In this document: positions 18,829 through 29,100 of the stretch, in pieces
Position numbering within the stretch: the first letter of the stretch is position 1
Layout: every line of letters starts with the position of its first letter
From: Rhizobium sp. P38BS-XIX
GTDB lineage: Bacteria > Pseudomonadota > Alphaproteobacteria > Rhizobiales > Rhizobiaceae
Direction of reading: 5' to 3'
Assembly (NCBI RefSeq): GCF_012641435.1
Contig: NZ_JABAIJ010000015.1
Coordinates: 82,497 to 146,496 of the forward strand
DNA length: 64,000 nucleotides
Translations under genes and position numbers: made by a program
The notes under the pieces: generated by a model
Seen by the model: only the letters and a program-made list of their open reading frames with translations
Told to the model about the DNA's origin: nothing
The model's database searches: none

Positions 18829-19668
18829 ATGACCGCACGTATGGACAAACGCTTCGCCGCTTTGAAGGCTGAAGGCCGCCCCGCACTCGTCACCTATTTC
18901 ATGGGCGGCGATCCCGATTACGAGACCTCGCTCGGCATCATGAAGGCGCTGCCGGAAGCCGGCGCCGACGTCATCGAACTCGGCATGCCCTTTTCCGACC
19001 CCATGGCCGACGGCCCGGCGATCCAACTTGCCGGCCAGCGCGCCCTGAAGGCCGGCCAGACGCTGAAGAAGACGCTGCAGCTCGCCGCCGATTTCCGTAA
19101 GGTCGATGCCGATACGCCGATCGTGATGATGGGCTACTACAATCCGATCTACATCTACGGCGTCGAAAAGTTCCTCGACGATGCTCTGGCCGCCGGCATC
19201 GACGGCCTGATCGTCGTCGATCTGCCGCCGGAAATGGATGACGAGCTTTGCATCCCGGCAATCCGCAAGGGCATCAACTTCATCCGCCTGGCAACGCCGA
19301 CCACCGATAATAAGCGTCTGCCGACGGTTCTGAAGAACACGACGGGCTTCGTCTACTATGTGTCGATGAACGGCATCACCGGTTCGGCACTGCCGGATCC
19401 GTCGCTGGTCTCAGGCGCGGTAGAGCGTATCAAGCAGCACACCGAGCTGCCGGTCTGCGTCGGTTTCGGCGTCAAGACCGCCGAACATGCCAAGCTGATC
19501 GGCGCTTCGGCCGATGGCGTCGTTGTCGGCACCGCGATCGTCAATCAGATCGCCAACAGCCTGACGAAGGACGGCAAGGCAAGCGCCGATACCATCCAGG
19601 CTGTCGCCACTCTGGTGCGCGGCTTGTCGACAGGCACCCGTTCCGCCCGCCTTGTTGCCGCCGAATAG
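18829..19668 (+). CDS. trpA: Tryptophan synthase alpha subunit
   Basis: TrpA cleaves indole-3-glycerol phosphate to indole, which passes through a tunnel to TrpB. The 279-residue TIM barrel contains both catalytic acids: Glu50 in DVIELGMPFSDP and Asp61 in MADGPAIQ. The phosphate-binding loops YVSMNGITGS and GFGVKTAEH are also clear. The frame is open further upstream inside trpB, but the ATG at 18829 gives the normal N-terminus. A large hairpin separates it from accD. Confidence 0.98.
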   Translation: MTARMDKRFAALKAEGRPALVTYFMGGDPDYETSLGIMKALPEAGADVIELGMPFSDPMADGPAIQLAGQRALKAGQTLKKTLQLAADFRKVDADTPIVMMGYYNPIYIYGVEKFLDDALAAGIDGLIVVDLPPEMDDELCIPAIRKGINFIRLATPTTDNKRLPTVLKNTTGFVYYVSMNGITGSALPDPSLVSGAVERIKQHTELPVCVGFGVKTAEHAKLIGASADGVVVGTAIVNQIANSLTKDGKASADTIQAVATLVRGLSTGTRSARLVAAE

Positions 19669-19677
19669 TTCCCCCAT

Positions 19678-19721
19678 ATAGGCCTTTCAGCAATCCCCTG
19701 CGGATTGAGGAAAAGGCCTAT
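19678..19721 (+). other. Two-tier hairpin between trpA and accD
   Basis: ATAGGCCTTT (19678-19687) pairs perfectly with AAAGGCCTAT (19712-19721), and inside it CAATCC pairs with GGATTG around a CCTGC loop. No T-run follows, so this is not a standard terminator. It could stabilise the 3' end of the trp message or reduce read-through into accD. Confidence 0.6.
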
Positions 19722-19776
19722 GTGCATTTGGTGACGATTGGGTTATCGATGAATTTGGTCGATTAGGAGTTTCGAA

Positions 19777-20691
19777 TTGAACTGGATCACGAACTACGTC
19801 CGCCCGCGGATCAATTCCATGCTGGGCCGTCGCGAGGTTCCGGAGAATCTCTGGATCAAGTGCCCGGAAACGGGCGAGATGGTCTTTCACAAGGATCTGG
19901 AAGACAACAAGTGGGTCATTCCCGCATCTGGATTCCACATGAAAATGCCGGCCAAGGCCCGCCTTGCCGACCTCTTCGACAATGGTGACTATGAAGCCCT
20001 GCCGCAGCCGAAGGTGGCGCAGGACCCGCTGAAGTTCCGCGACTCGAAGAAATATACCGATCGCCTCAAGGACAGCCGTATCAAGACCGAGCAGGAAGAC
20101 ACGATCCTTGCCGGCGTCGGCAAGGTCCGTGGCGTCAAGCTCGTCGCAGTCGTCCACGAGTTCAATTTCATGGGCGGTTCGCTCGGCATCGCCGCCGGCG
20201 AAGCCATCGTCAAGGCGTTCGAGCGGGCGATTTCCGAAAAGTGCCCGCTGGTGATGTTCCCGGCCTCGGGTGGAGCGCGCATGCAGGAGGGCATTCTCTC
20301 GCTCATGCAGCTGCCGCGCACGACCGTTGCCGTCGACATGCTGAAGGAAGCGGGCCAGCCCTATATCGTCGTTCTCACCAACCCGACCACGGGCGGGGTC
20401 ACGGCATCCTACGCCATGCTGGGCGACGTTCATCTCGCCGAGCCGGGCGCTGAAATCTGCTTTGCCGGCAAGCGCGTCATCGAGCAGACGATCCGTGAAA
20501 AGCTGCCGGAAGGCTTCCAGACCTCGGAATACCTGCTGGAGCACGGCATGGTCGACATGGTCGTCAAGCGCCACGATATTCCGGATACCCTTGCGACGCT
20601 TTTGAAGATCTTCACGAAGGCGCCGGCAAACGATGTTGTGTCCATCAAGAGCAAGAATGGTGCTGCGCTGGCGGTAGCGGCCAGCGCCTGA
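19777..20691 (+). CDS. accD: Acetyl-CoA carboxylase carboxyltransferase beta subunit
   Basis: AccD with AccA transfers the carboxyl group from biotin to acetyl-CoA, the first step of fatty acid synthesis. The 304-residue protein has the crotonase-like core: FRDSKKYTDRL, EFNFMGGSLG, FPASGGARMQEGILSLMQ, NPTTGGVTASYAMLGD, and RVIEQTIREKLPEGFQTSE. TTG start preceded by AGGAG. The N-terminal zinc ribbon is degenerate: aligned to the four E. coli cysteines, only Cys29 remains, with Thr32, Ile48 and Ser51 at the other places. The accD-folC order after trpFBA is common in proteobacteria. Confidence 0.97.
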   Translation: MNWITNYVRPRINSMLGRREVPENLWIKCPETGEMVFHKDLEDNKWVIPASGFHMKMPAKARLADLFDNGDYEALPQPKVAQDPLKFRDSKKYTDRLKDSRIKTEQEDTILAGVGKVRGVKLVAVVHEFNFMGGSLGIAAGEAIVKAFERAISEKCPLVMFPASGGARMQEGILSLMQLPRTTVAVDMLKEAGQPYIVVLTNPTTGGVTASYAMLGDVHLAEPGAEICFAGKRVIEQTIREKLPEGFQTSEYLLEHGMVDMVVKRHDIPDTLATLLKIFTKAPANDVVSIKSKNGAALAVAASA

Positions 20692-20723
20692 TATCATCGA
20701 TGGCCTGAAGGCGGAGGTGCGGG

Positions 20724-22076
20724 ATGACGGCTATGGATCAATCCGCAATGAGCGAGGCGGCTCGGGAGATCGAGAAGCTTTTGGGGCTGCACCCCAAAGG
20801 TTTCGATCTCTCCCTGGAGAGAATCACCCGGCTGCTCGATATCCTCGGCAATCCCCATAAGAAGCTGCCGCCGGTGATCCATGTCGCCGGCACCAACGGC
20901 AAGGGCTCGGTCACGGCCTTCTGCCGTGCGCTGCTCGAGGCAGGCGGCTACAGCGTCCATGTCCACACCTCGCCGCATCTGGTCAATTGGCATGAGCGCT
21001 ATCGCATGGGCGTCAAGGGCGGTCGCGGCAAGCTTGTCGACGATGCTGTTTTTGCCGATGTGCTGCGCCGGATCAGCGACGCCAATGCGGGCCAGCAGAT
21101 CACCGTCTTCGAAATTCTGACGGCCGCGACCTTTCTTTTATTTGCCGAGCATCCGGCGGACGCCGCTGTCATCGAAGTCGGTCTCGGCGGTCGCTTCGAT
21201 GCCACCAACGTCCTGTCGGATCCGGCCGTCTCGGTCATCATGCCGATCTCGCTCGACCACCAGGCCTATCTTGGCGATCGCGTCGAGCTCATTGCCGCCG
21301 AGAAGGCCGGCATCATGAAGCCCGGTCATCCGGTCGTGATCGGCCATCAGGAATATGATGCGGCGCTCGATGTGTTGATCTCGACGGCCGAGCGGCTTCG
21401 CTGCCCGACGGCTATCTTCGGTCAGGATTTCTCCGCCCACGAAGAGTACGGCAAGCTGGTCTACCAGGATGAGTTCGGTCTCGCCGATCTGCCGTTGCCG
21501 CGCCTGCCCGGCCGCCATCAATATGGCAATGCCGCTGCTGCTATCCGCGCGGTCAAGGCTGCCGGTTTCGTCGTGACGGAAGCGATGATGGAAAAGGCGA
21601 TGACCTCGGTCGACTGGCCGGGACGCCTGCAGCGTTTGAATGAAGGCAATCTGATCCAGCATGCGCCCGATGGCGCGGAGATCTGGGTCGACGGCGGTCA
21701 CAATCCCGGTGCTGGCGAAGTGATCGCCGAAGCCATGGCCAATTTCGAGGAGCGTCAGCCGCGCCCTTTGTTCCTGATCATCGGCATGATCAACACCAAG
21801 GATCCTGTCGGTTATTTCAAGGCCTTCGCCGGTCTTGCCGAGAAGGTCTATTGCGTGCCGATCCACGCCAGCGACGCGATGATCGATCCTGTTATCCTGG
21901 CGAATGCGGCTTATGACGCAGGTCTGGTGGCGGAGCCCATGTCCGATGTCGCACAGGCGCTGGAGGCCATCAAGGCCCTCGTGGTGCCGAATGCGCCCGG
22001 TCCGCGCATCCTGATCGGCGGCTCTCTTTATCTGGTCGGCGATGTACTTGCGGATAACGGCACGCCGCCGCAATAA
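20724..22076 (+). CDS. folC: Bifunctional folylpolyglutamate synthase / dihydrofolate synthase
   Basis: FolC adds glutamate to dihydropteroate and lengthens folate polyglutamates. The 450-residue Mur-ligase-fold enzyme has the P-loop HVAGTNGKGSVTAF at about residues 53-66, the segment SPHLVNWHERYR, the metal/ATP region EVGLGGRFDATNV, ISLDHQAYLGD, EKAGIMKPG and the C-terminal VDGGHNPGAG. It follows accD by about 30 bases in the same direction and is closed by an intrinsic terminator, so trpFBA-accD-folC is likely one transcription unit, possibly with an internal start. Confidence 0.97.
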   Translation: MTAMDQSAMSEAAREIEKLLGLHPKGFDLSLERITRLLDILGNPHKKLPPVIHVAGTNGKGSVTAFCRALLEAGGYSVHVHTSPHLVNWHERYRMGVKGGRGKLVDDAVFADVLRRISDANAGQQITVFEILTAATFLLFAEHPADAAVIEVGLGGRFDATNVLSDPAVSVIMPISLDHQAYLGDRVELIAAEKAGIMKPGHPVVIGHQEYDAALDVLISTAERLRCPTAIFGQDFSAHEEYGKLVYQDEFGLADLPLPRLPGRHQYGNAAAAIRAVKAAGFVVTEAMMEKAMTSVDWPGRLQRLNEGNLIQHAPDGAEIWVDGGHNPGAGEVIAEAMANFEERQPRPLFLIIGMINTKDPVGYFKAFAGLAEKVYCVPIHASDAMIDPVILANAAYDAGLVAEPMSDVAQALEAIKALVVPNAPGPRILIGGSLYLVGDVLADNGTPPQ

Positions 22077-22112
22077 GGCCTGTCGAACACAATAAAAAAG
22101 TCGAACGCAATA

Positions 22113-22141
22113 AAAAAAGCCCGGTCGAGCCGGGCTTTTTT
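22113..22141. terminator. Bidirectional terminator between folC and trxA
   Basis: GCCCGG and CCGGGC form the stem around a 5-base loop; seven A before and six T after give U-tracts in both directions for the convergent genes. Just before it, a 17-base segment (TCGAACxCAATAAAAAA) occurs twice in tandem. Confidence 0.9.
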
Positions 22142-22163
22142 ATTCATTCAATCGATACTTGGA

Positions 22164-22484
22164 TCAGGAAGCGCTGGAAATCCAGTTTTCCAAGGCGGTC
22201 TTGGGAGCAGCTCCAACCTTGATGTCGGCAACTTCACCAGCCTTGAACATCGCAAGCGTCGGAATGGAGCGAACGCCGAACTGGGCAGCCAGTTCCGGGT
22301 TTTCGTCGATGTTGAGCTTGGCGACCTTGACCTTGCCTTCAAACTTCACGGCCAGCTCTTCAAGAGCCGGAGCGATCATCTTGCACGGACCGCACCATTC
22401 TGCCCAGAAATCAACGACAACGGGCTCTGCGGACTGCAGGACTTCGCTTGCGAAGTTGGAGGTATCGACTTTTACGGTAGCCAT
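22164..22484 (-). CDS. trxA: Thioredoxin
   Basis: A 106-residue thioredoxin with the active site WAEWCGPC (Cys31, Cys34), the preceding VVVDFW strand, KLNIDENPELAAQFGVRSIPT with the cis-proline, and FKAGEVADIKVGA. It reduces protein disulfides in the cytosol. The frame is open upstream, but the ATG at 22484 has AGGAGC upstream and gives the standard N-terminus. It follows addA on the same strand with about 75 bases between, an arrangement usual in Rhizobiaceae. Confidence 0.98.
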   Translation of the reverse strand: MATVKVDTSNFASEVLQSAEPVVVDFWAEWCGPCKMIAPALEELAVKFEGKVKVAKLNIDENPELAAQFGVRSIPTLAMFKAGEVADIKVGAAPKTALENWISSAS

Positions 22485-22560
22485 AGGCTGCTCCTTTACC
22501 AGGATTTGCGGGTTGCTATCTATGTGAGGCGCCGGCGCCTGAATTTCAATGTCCGATATT

Positions 22561-25500
22561 TCACTTTGTCTGGAGCTCCGCAAGCGCGGATGCAAGCGTG
22601 CCCTCGGATAGCGTATAAATCGACGCGCCTTCGGTGTAGACGAGCAGGCAATCGATCGGCTTGCCAGGATAAAGCGGCGCCAGAATACCGCGATAAATGG
22701 CTAGCTGCGCTCTGTGCGCAAATGGAATTTCGAGCTCGCTGCGAGGCGGTATGCGGTTCGTCTTGTAATCGAGGATGATGACTCGGTCCTCGAGCACCGC
22801 CAGTCGGTCGATACGGCCGGAGACGGCATAGGATTGGCTGCCGAGCTTCAGCGTTCCCATGATCGAGACTTCGGCCTGCGCATGGCTGCTAAACGTGCCC
22901 TGCAAATCCGGATGAGCGAGGAGTGCCATCACGGAGTTGATCAACGCCTCACGCTCATCCTGCGGCCAGAAACGGGCGGCTCGCTCGGCATAGCGCCGCG
23001 CCGCATCCGCGCGCTCATCCGGCGCAATATCGGGCAGGGTTTGCAGCATGCGGTGAATGAAACGCCCCTTCTGCAGGGCACGGTCCGATTTCGCCTTTTC
23101 CCCAAAGAGCGCCGAGGTGACGAGAAGGTTGTCGGCCTCGTCATCGATGACGGTGCCGACGCCGGAGGGGCTCAATGGTCTCGGCAGGCTCTTTGTCGGC
23201 GGCAGCGGGCGGCTGAGACCGGCGGGCAGGCCGGCGCGCTCCGCCGGCTTTTCCGGCTCGCGCATGGTTTCGAATTCGCGTTGGACCTGCGCCACGCGCC
23301 AGCTGAGACCCTGCCAGTCACCATCGGCGCCGGTGAATGTCTTCAGCGTGCAATGTTCTTCGTCCCCGCGCAATGCCGTCGAAATCATCGAATGCCAGGT
23401 ATCTGCATTTTCCCGGATGCCGCGATAGCCGCAGATGATCAGCCGGTCGGCGGCGCGCGTCATGCCGACATAGAGCAGGCGACGATATTCCTCTTCCGCC
23501 AGGGCCTGCAGCCGAGCCGTGTCCGCTTGTGTGAACGAGTTTACGAGCGCGGTAACCGGAACCCAGACCGGCAGCGGGATTTCTTCCCGGCCCGTTTCAA
23601 TGAGCCGCATCTTCGGCAGATGCGTATGGGTAAAGGACTTGCCGCCGCCATCGACCAGGAAGACGATCGGCGCTTCCAGCCCTTTCGAGGCGTGCACCGT
23701 CATGATCCGCACTTCGTTGCGGCCTTTGTCCTGCTCGCGCTTGACCGTAGGCGCTTCGAGTTCCAGCGTCGAGATGAAGGATTGCAGGCCGGGCAGACCG
23801 CTGGTTTCGTGATCCAGCGTGAAGGTCAGGAATTCATCAAGAATGTCGCTGACCTCCGTGCCGAGCCGCGCGAGAAACTGCCGCCGGCCTCCGAAGCTGC
23901 CGAGCACGCGCGCGTAGAAATCATGCACGGCCAGTGTTTTGGACAAGGCTAGAAAGGTTCTCAGCCGTTCGACCACTTGGTGAAAGCGCTCGTGGCCATC
24001 CTTTGCAAACCGTTGCATATGGCTCCAGGCGCTTTCCTCGTCATCACGATAGGCGGCAACGGCAAAAACATCCTCCTCGTTGAGGTCGAACAGGGGGCTT
24101 TTCATGACCGCACAGAGTGAGAGGTCGTCTTCCGGCAGCAGCAGGAAGCGCCCGAGTGCGAGGAGATCCTGAATGGCGATATGGCTTGTCAGCACCAACC
24201 GGTCGGCACCGGCGACGGGAATGTTGCCGCGCCGCTTCAAAGCGCGTGTCAGCGCGTTGACGAAGCTGTCGCGCTTGCGCACCAGCACGAGAATGTCGCC
24301 CGCCTCGATGACGCGAGCTTTACCCTTCTCGATGATCGTTTCCCGGCCGACGAGGTTGCCGATCGTCTGGGCCATCCGTCGTGCCAGTATGGCGGGCGGC
24401 GCGCTTTCCGGCGTCGAATCGAAGGGTGCCGTCCAGTCTTCTTCCTTGGCGGCCGGCTCCGGCGCGATCATCTCCCAAAGATCTACGGTGCCCGGATGGC
24501 CGATACGGCTGGAGCGGTGGACCACCGGTTCGCCAACGGCACTGAGCCCCCGCGCATTATCCGGGCTGGTAAAAACATGATCGACGGCGCCGAGGACATC
24601 GGCGGTCGAGCGAAAGGAGAGGGGGAGGCGGATCGATGAGAACTGTTGGCCGCTGGCCGCCACACGCCTTCGCGTCCTGTCACTTTCCTCGGAAAAGCGC
24701 TCGGGACGCGCGCCCTGGAATGAGTAGATCGATTGCTTCTCGTCACCGACGGCAAAAATGGTGCGCAGCGTTGGCCGCGCGCTGTCACCCGAGAAGAAGT
24801 CCTCCGCAAGCGACTGGATGACGCTCCACTGGATTGGGCTGGTATCCTGCGCTTCATCCACCAGAATATGGTCGATGCCCTGATCCAGCTTGTAGTGGAT
24901 CCACGGGCCGACATCCTTCTTGGTCAGAAGATCGGCCGTGCGTGTAATGAGATCTTCGAAATCGAGCTGGCTGCGCCTCTTTTTCAGCTCCTCGTAGTCG
25001 CGGTTCAGGCGATCGGCGAGAATAAGCGCAGCACGCGTCGCCTGATACATCCGCATCAGCTTCAGCCGATCGCGGCAGGCAACGACATGGGCACGCGCTT
25101 CCGCCACAGCATCAGCGAGTGCGGGAGCATCCAGCAGCATTGCCTTGGCGACGATGCGACTGTCCGCCTTTGGCTCGCCTTTTGCCGTCAGCATGGCCTT
25201 TTCGATGATGCCGACCCGGGCGATCGGGTCTGCCTCACGTTTGGCGAGCCGCAGTGCGTAGGCAACCTCCTGAGCGTAGGTCCCGCCTTTCTGGTCGGCG
25301 AGCGTAAGATAAAGCTCCAGAGTCGCGCCGGAGAGACCGGGCAGAGGCCAAAATTGCCCTGCGATGCCGGCTTCCGTGTCGTCGGCCGATAGGCCGAGGC
25401 GCGCCAGCAGGGCCGCGTCGAAACCACCTTTTCGCTCTGCTGCTTCGGTGAAACGGCGAATGGCGTTGCGATTCGCGACAATATCGCCGAGCAGCGTCTC

Positions 25501-26127
25501 GAGGCCCGATTCGTCGCCGAGATCCAGCACATAGGTGAAGGCTTGCGCCAGTTCGGCATCGCCATGCGGCGTGGCGGAAGAAAGCAGCGCCCGTCTTGCA
25601 TCGTCGAGCAGGGTTGCCGCAGCGCGATCGTCCAGCACCGAGAAATGCCCGGCGACGTTAGCTTCGAGTGGAAACTGATGCAGCAGTGCTTCGCAGAAGG
25701 CGTGGATCGTCTGGATCTTCAAGCCACCTGGCGTTTCCAGGGCCTTGGCAAACAGCCGGCGTGCTTCGGCAAGCTTGAAAAGGTCTGGCTCCCTGCCTTC
25801 GATGTCGCCGATGCGCGTTCTCAATTCCTCGTCCGGCATCGTCGCCCACGCGGCCAACCGGTCGAAGACGCGGTTCGACATTTCGGAAGCCGCAGCCTTG
25901 GTATAGGTGAGGCAGAGGATGGCCGAAGGCCGTGCACCGGCCAATAGCAGTCGGATGACGCGCTGTGTCAGCACATGCGTCTTGCCGGAGCCGGCATTGG
26001 CCGAAACCCAGGCCGAGCGCTCCGGGTCGGAGGCGATCGATTGCTGGATGGTCGTCCAGCTGATCCAGACGCCGGGATCATCGCTTTCCGGCAGGATGGC
26101 GATGTCGTCGGCTGAAGATTCACTCAT
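22561..26127 (-). CDS. addA: Double-strand break repair helicase-nuclease AddA
   Basis: AddA is the UvrD-like helicase and nuclease of the AddAB (RecBCD-equivalent) enzyme that resects double-strand ends for RecA loading. The 1188-residue protein has Walker A in WVSANAGSGKTHVLTQR near residue 45, motif II-type LVDEAQDTSPIQWSV at about 425-440, DEKQSIYSFQGARPE, motif V-VI signatures VRIMTVHASKGLEAPIVFLVD and RLLYVGMTRAADRLI, and the C-terminal nuclease motif ILDYKTNR at about 1140. It overlaps addB by eight bases. Confidence 0.97.
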   Translation of the reverse strand: MSESSADDIAILPESDDPGVWISWTTIQQSIASDPERSAWVSANAGSGKTHVLTQRVIRLLLAGARPSAILCLTYTKAAASEMSNRVFDRLAAWATMPDEELRTRIGDIEGREPDLFKLAEARRLFAKALETPGGLKIQTIHAFCEALLHQFPLEANVAGHFSVLDDRAAATLLDDARRALLSSATPHGDAELAQAFTYVLDLGDESGLETLLGDIVANRNAIRRFTEAAERKGGFDAALLARLGLSADDTEAGIAGQFWPLPGLSGATLELYLTLADQKGGTYAQEVAYALRLAKREADPIARVGIIEKAMLTAKGEPKADSRIVAKAMLLDAPALADAVAEARAHVVACRDRLKLMRMYQATRAALILADRLNRDYEELKKRRSQLDFEDLITRTADLLTKKDVGPWIHYKLDQGIDHILVDEAQDTSPIQWSVIQSLAEDFFSGDSARPTLRTIFAVGDEKQSIYSFQGARPERFSEESDRTRRRVAASGQQFSSIRLPLSFRSTADVLGAVDHVFTSPDNARGLSAVGEPVVHRSSRIGHPGTVDLWEMIAPEPAAKEEDWTAPFDSTPESAPPAILARRMAQTIGNLVGRETIIEKGKARVIEAGDILVLVRKRDSFVNALTRALKRRGNIPVAGADRLVLTSHIAIQDLLALGRFLLLPEDDLSLCAVMKSPLFDLNEEDVFAVAAYRDDEESAWSHMQRFAKDGHERFHQVVERLRTFLALSKTLAVHDFYARVLGSFGGRRQFLARLGTEVSDILDEFLTFTLDHETSGLPGLQSFISTLELEAPTVKREQDKGRNEVRIMTVHASKGLEAPIVFLVDGGGKSFTHTHLPKMRLIETGREEIPLPVWVPVTALVNSFTQADTARLQALAEEEYRRLLYVGMTRAADRLIICGYRGIRENADTWHSMISTALRGDEEHCTLKTFTGADGDWQGLSWRVAQVQREFETMREPEKPAERAGLPAGLSRPLPPTKSLPRPLSPSGVGTVIDDEADNLLVTSALFGEKAKSDRALQKGRFIHRMLQTLPDIAPDERADAARRYAERAARFWPQDEREALINSVMALLAHPDLQGTFSSHAQAEVSIMGTLKLGSQSYAVSGRIDRLAVLEDRVIILDYKTNRIPPRSELEIPFAHRAQLAIYRGILAPLYPGKPIDCLLVYTEGASIYTLSEGTLASALAELQTK

Positions 26128-29100
26128 CGCCGCCGCCTTCCTGCTCGGTCTCGGCCGTCGACCATTCGGAAACGCGCGCGAGATGATCGTAATCGCCGCC
26201 GTATTCGAATTGCTGGGCAGGAATCAACCGCGAGGAAAAGCCCTTTTCGCCTGTCTGCAGCAGCGAAACGAACTTGACCAGCTGGTCCATCGACTCCTGA
26301 GCGAGATCCATAGCCGACTTCGTTTCCGTCTTGCCGCCGCGGGTCGAATGCTCGTTGTTGACGGTCTCGGCCTTGAAGCGATCACCCGGTCGCAGCCGGA
26401 CATAAAGGAGGTTTTCCGGCAGCAATGCACCGATATTGCGAAAGGCGCCCTGTTTCAGCGCATAGGCTTCCAGTGCCAGCTGCGGATCGAGCAGCGCGCG
26501 GGCCTGCGGCGGCGAGGGGTTGGAGCCGGTCTTGTAGTCGATGATGTCGGCAGCCTTGTCGTTCTTGATGTCGATGCGGTCGGCAACGCCGGTCAACCTG
26601 ATGCCGATCGGCTCGATCTCGACGCCGGCCGGCACCTCCGTCGCCGTCTGGCGGACCTCCGGTCGTCGCTCGGCTTCCCAGCCAAGGAAGGCGCGCGCCA
26701 CCTCGCGGAAACGCGGCCGCCAGACGCTGTCGATGTGATCGGGCAGCTGCTGAGCATCGAAAAGCTCGGCGATGATGCGATCCATGGCCAGCGCTGCGTC
26801 CGGTGTGCCCGCAACATGTCCTTCACGGACGAAACGATCGATGATCTTGTGGTAGAGCGTGCCGCGTTCTGCCGGTCCGGGATCACGGTTGAATGGATCG
26901 ACCGGGTCGAGCCGCAGCACACGTCGTGCATAGATCGCATAGGGGTCTCTGCGCAGTCGTCCCACTTCGCTGAAGGAATAGCTTTTCGGCTGCAGTTCGG
27001 CCGGCGGCCGCGGTGCCGGTCGCAGGGCTGGAGCCTGATTGTCACCCTCATCGATCATTCCGGCCCAATGACGATACTGATCGCCGCGGGCTTTCATCGC
27101 CGCTTCAAGTTCATCGCCGCCAAGCGCGATGAGCCGCTGCAGCCAGCGCGAAGCGACCGTCGGCGTCGAGCCCTGGCGCAATGCGCGCGAGTAGATGAGG
27201 TCACGCGTGCCATTGGCCATCTCGAAGTCGTGTGCGAGTTGGCCAATGCGCCGCTCCGGCGGTTCAAGGCCGATCTCGGTCTTCATCGAGCGGGAAATGA
27301 AGGGATTGTTGGCGGTCTGGCCCGGCCAAGAGCCCTCGTTCAATGCGCCGAGTATCAGCGTATCCACGCTCTGCAGGCGCGCCTCGAGCGTACCGAAGAT
27401 GAAAAGCCGGGGGTGGCTGAGTGCCTTCGGTTTGACCGCCTGGCCGACACAAAGCGCCGCCATGACATCTATCCACTGCGGCCCATCCGCTTCCAGCTGG
27501 CCGTCGGTATCGATGACGTCCTTCAGCAGACTGGCAAGCGTGTCGCCCGCCTCGCCGGACCAGAGTGCTGCCAGGTCTCCGCGCTCGTCCACGGCAACGG
27601 CTTCCAGCGCTCGACCTGTACGCTCAGCCCATTCGGAAAGCGTGGGAAGCCCTTCCGCCGTTTGCAACGATAGCGCCGCGATCAGCGGCTCGCACGCTTT
27701 GGTGACCTGTTGCGCCAGCCTGCGCGCATGCTCAACCGCTTCCGGTGCAAGTGACTTGCGCCATTGCGGCGCGTGCCGATCACTTGCCTGTTCGGCCAGC
27801 CTGATGTCGAGCAGTGTTTCCAGCGTGGCTATATCGATTTCGGCGACACCGCCTCTGAGCGCCAGGATTTCCAGTGCATCGACTCCCGGCAGCCGCGTTT
27901 CGGGCGGCAAGCCGAAGCAGGCAAGCGGATGTTTGAGCAGGGAGACCACGGCGACAGGATCGCCTGGCCGCAGCGCCGCTTCCAGCAGCAACTGCAGAAG
28001 CGTGCCTTGCGGCATGGCCGAAAGCGGCGTGCCGGCCGAATCGTCGGCGGTGATGCCGAAGCGGACAAGTTCGGCAGTCACGCGCCGTGCCAGATTGCGG
28101 TCAGGCGTGATCAGGGCTGCCTGGCTTTCGCCGCCAAAACGTCCCGGCTTCTCAAGCGCCAGACGCAACGCGATCGCGATCGCGGTCGCTTCCTCACGTT
28201 CATTCGATGCCTCGATAAGCGAAACCTCGGCAAAGGCGTCGGTAATCGCCTCGGGAGGCAGCGCCTTGCGCCAATGTCCCCAGCCGCTCGTGGCTTTGGC
28301 GGGTGCCAATGCGCGAGACAGGATTTGCGCCCGCATTTGCATCGCCTCCGCCGCCTCGTCCACGGTCTCGACATCGCGTCGGGTGACGCGCAGGCGCTTC
28401 AGAAGCAGCGAAAGACCATATTGCGGGTGGCTGCGCGTGGTGGGATCCGATCTCTCACCGATCGCCGTTTCCGGCGCCACTAGCTGCCAATCCTCGTCCG
28501 GCATCGACAGATCGAGACCAGGCAGCACGATGACCCCTTGCGGCAGCGCGGCGACGGCCGCGATCAGTTCCGCCGTTGCCGGTACGGAGCCGGTCGATCC
28601 GGCGATAATCACCGGGCCTGGATGCTGCATGGCGGCAATTCTTTGGGCTTCGGCGCGAAGCACGGCATTGCGGTTGCGCGCCGGCGAGGATTTGCCGAGC
28701 TCTTCCAGTCGTGCCGGCCAGAAGGCGCTGGCGATCGCCAGGAATTCCGCCGTCAGTTGCCACCAGAGCGCATGTTCCTCGGCGCTGAGATTGGCGAGTT
28801 CGTTCCACTCGCGGTCCTCGGTCTCGAGCGAATCAATCAACTCCGCAAGATTGCGCGCCAGCCATATGGCATCGGCCGGGCTGGCGGGCGCCACGAGCGG
28901 AGAATCGGAATGGATGTCACGCACGATCTGCGGCAGCTTGTTGCGCCAGGCAAGGATCAGCCGCGCCAGCTCCAGAAGCCGTGCGGTGTTGGCAAGAGGC
29001 TGCGCCAGATCGGCCGCTTCAGGCAGGGCCTCCTCGAAATAGCCGCTGTCATCATCGGTTTCGCCGAGCGGACGAATGACCGGGAGAATGGCGGCGCGAC

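Noticed and set aside
25907..29042. Several long plus-strand frames across addA and addB
   Set aside because: They lie wholly within well-supported minus-strand addAB and show no protein motifs.
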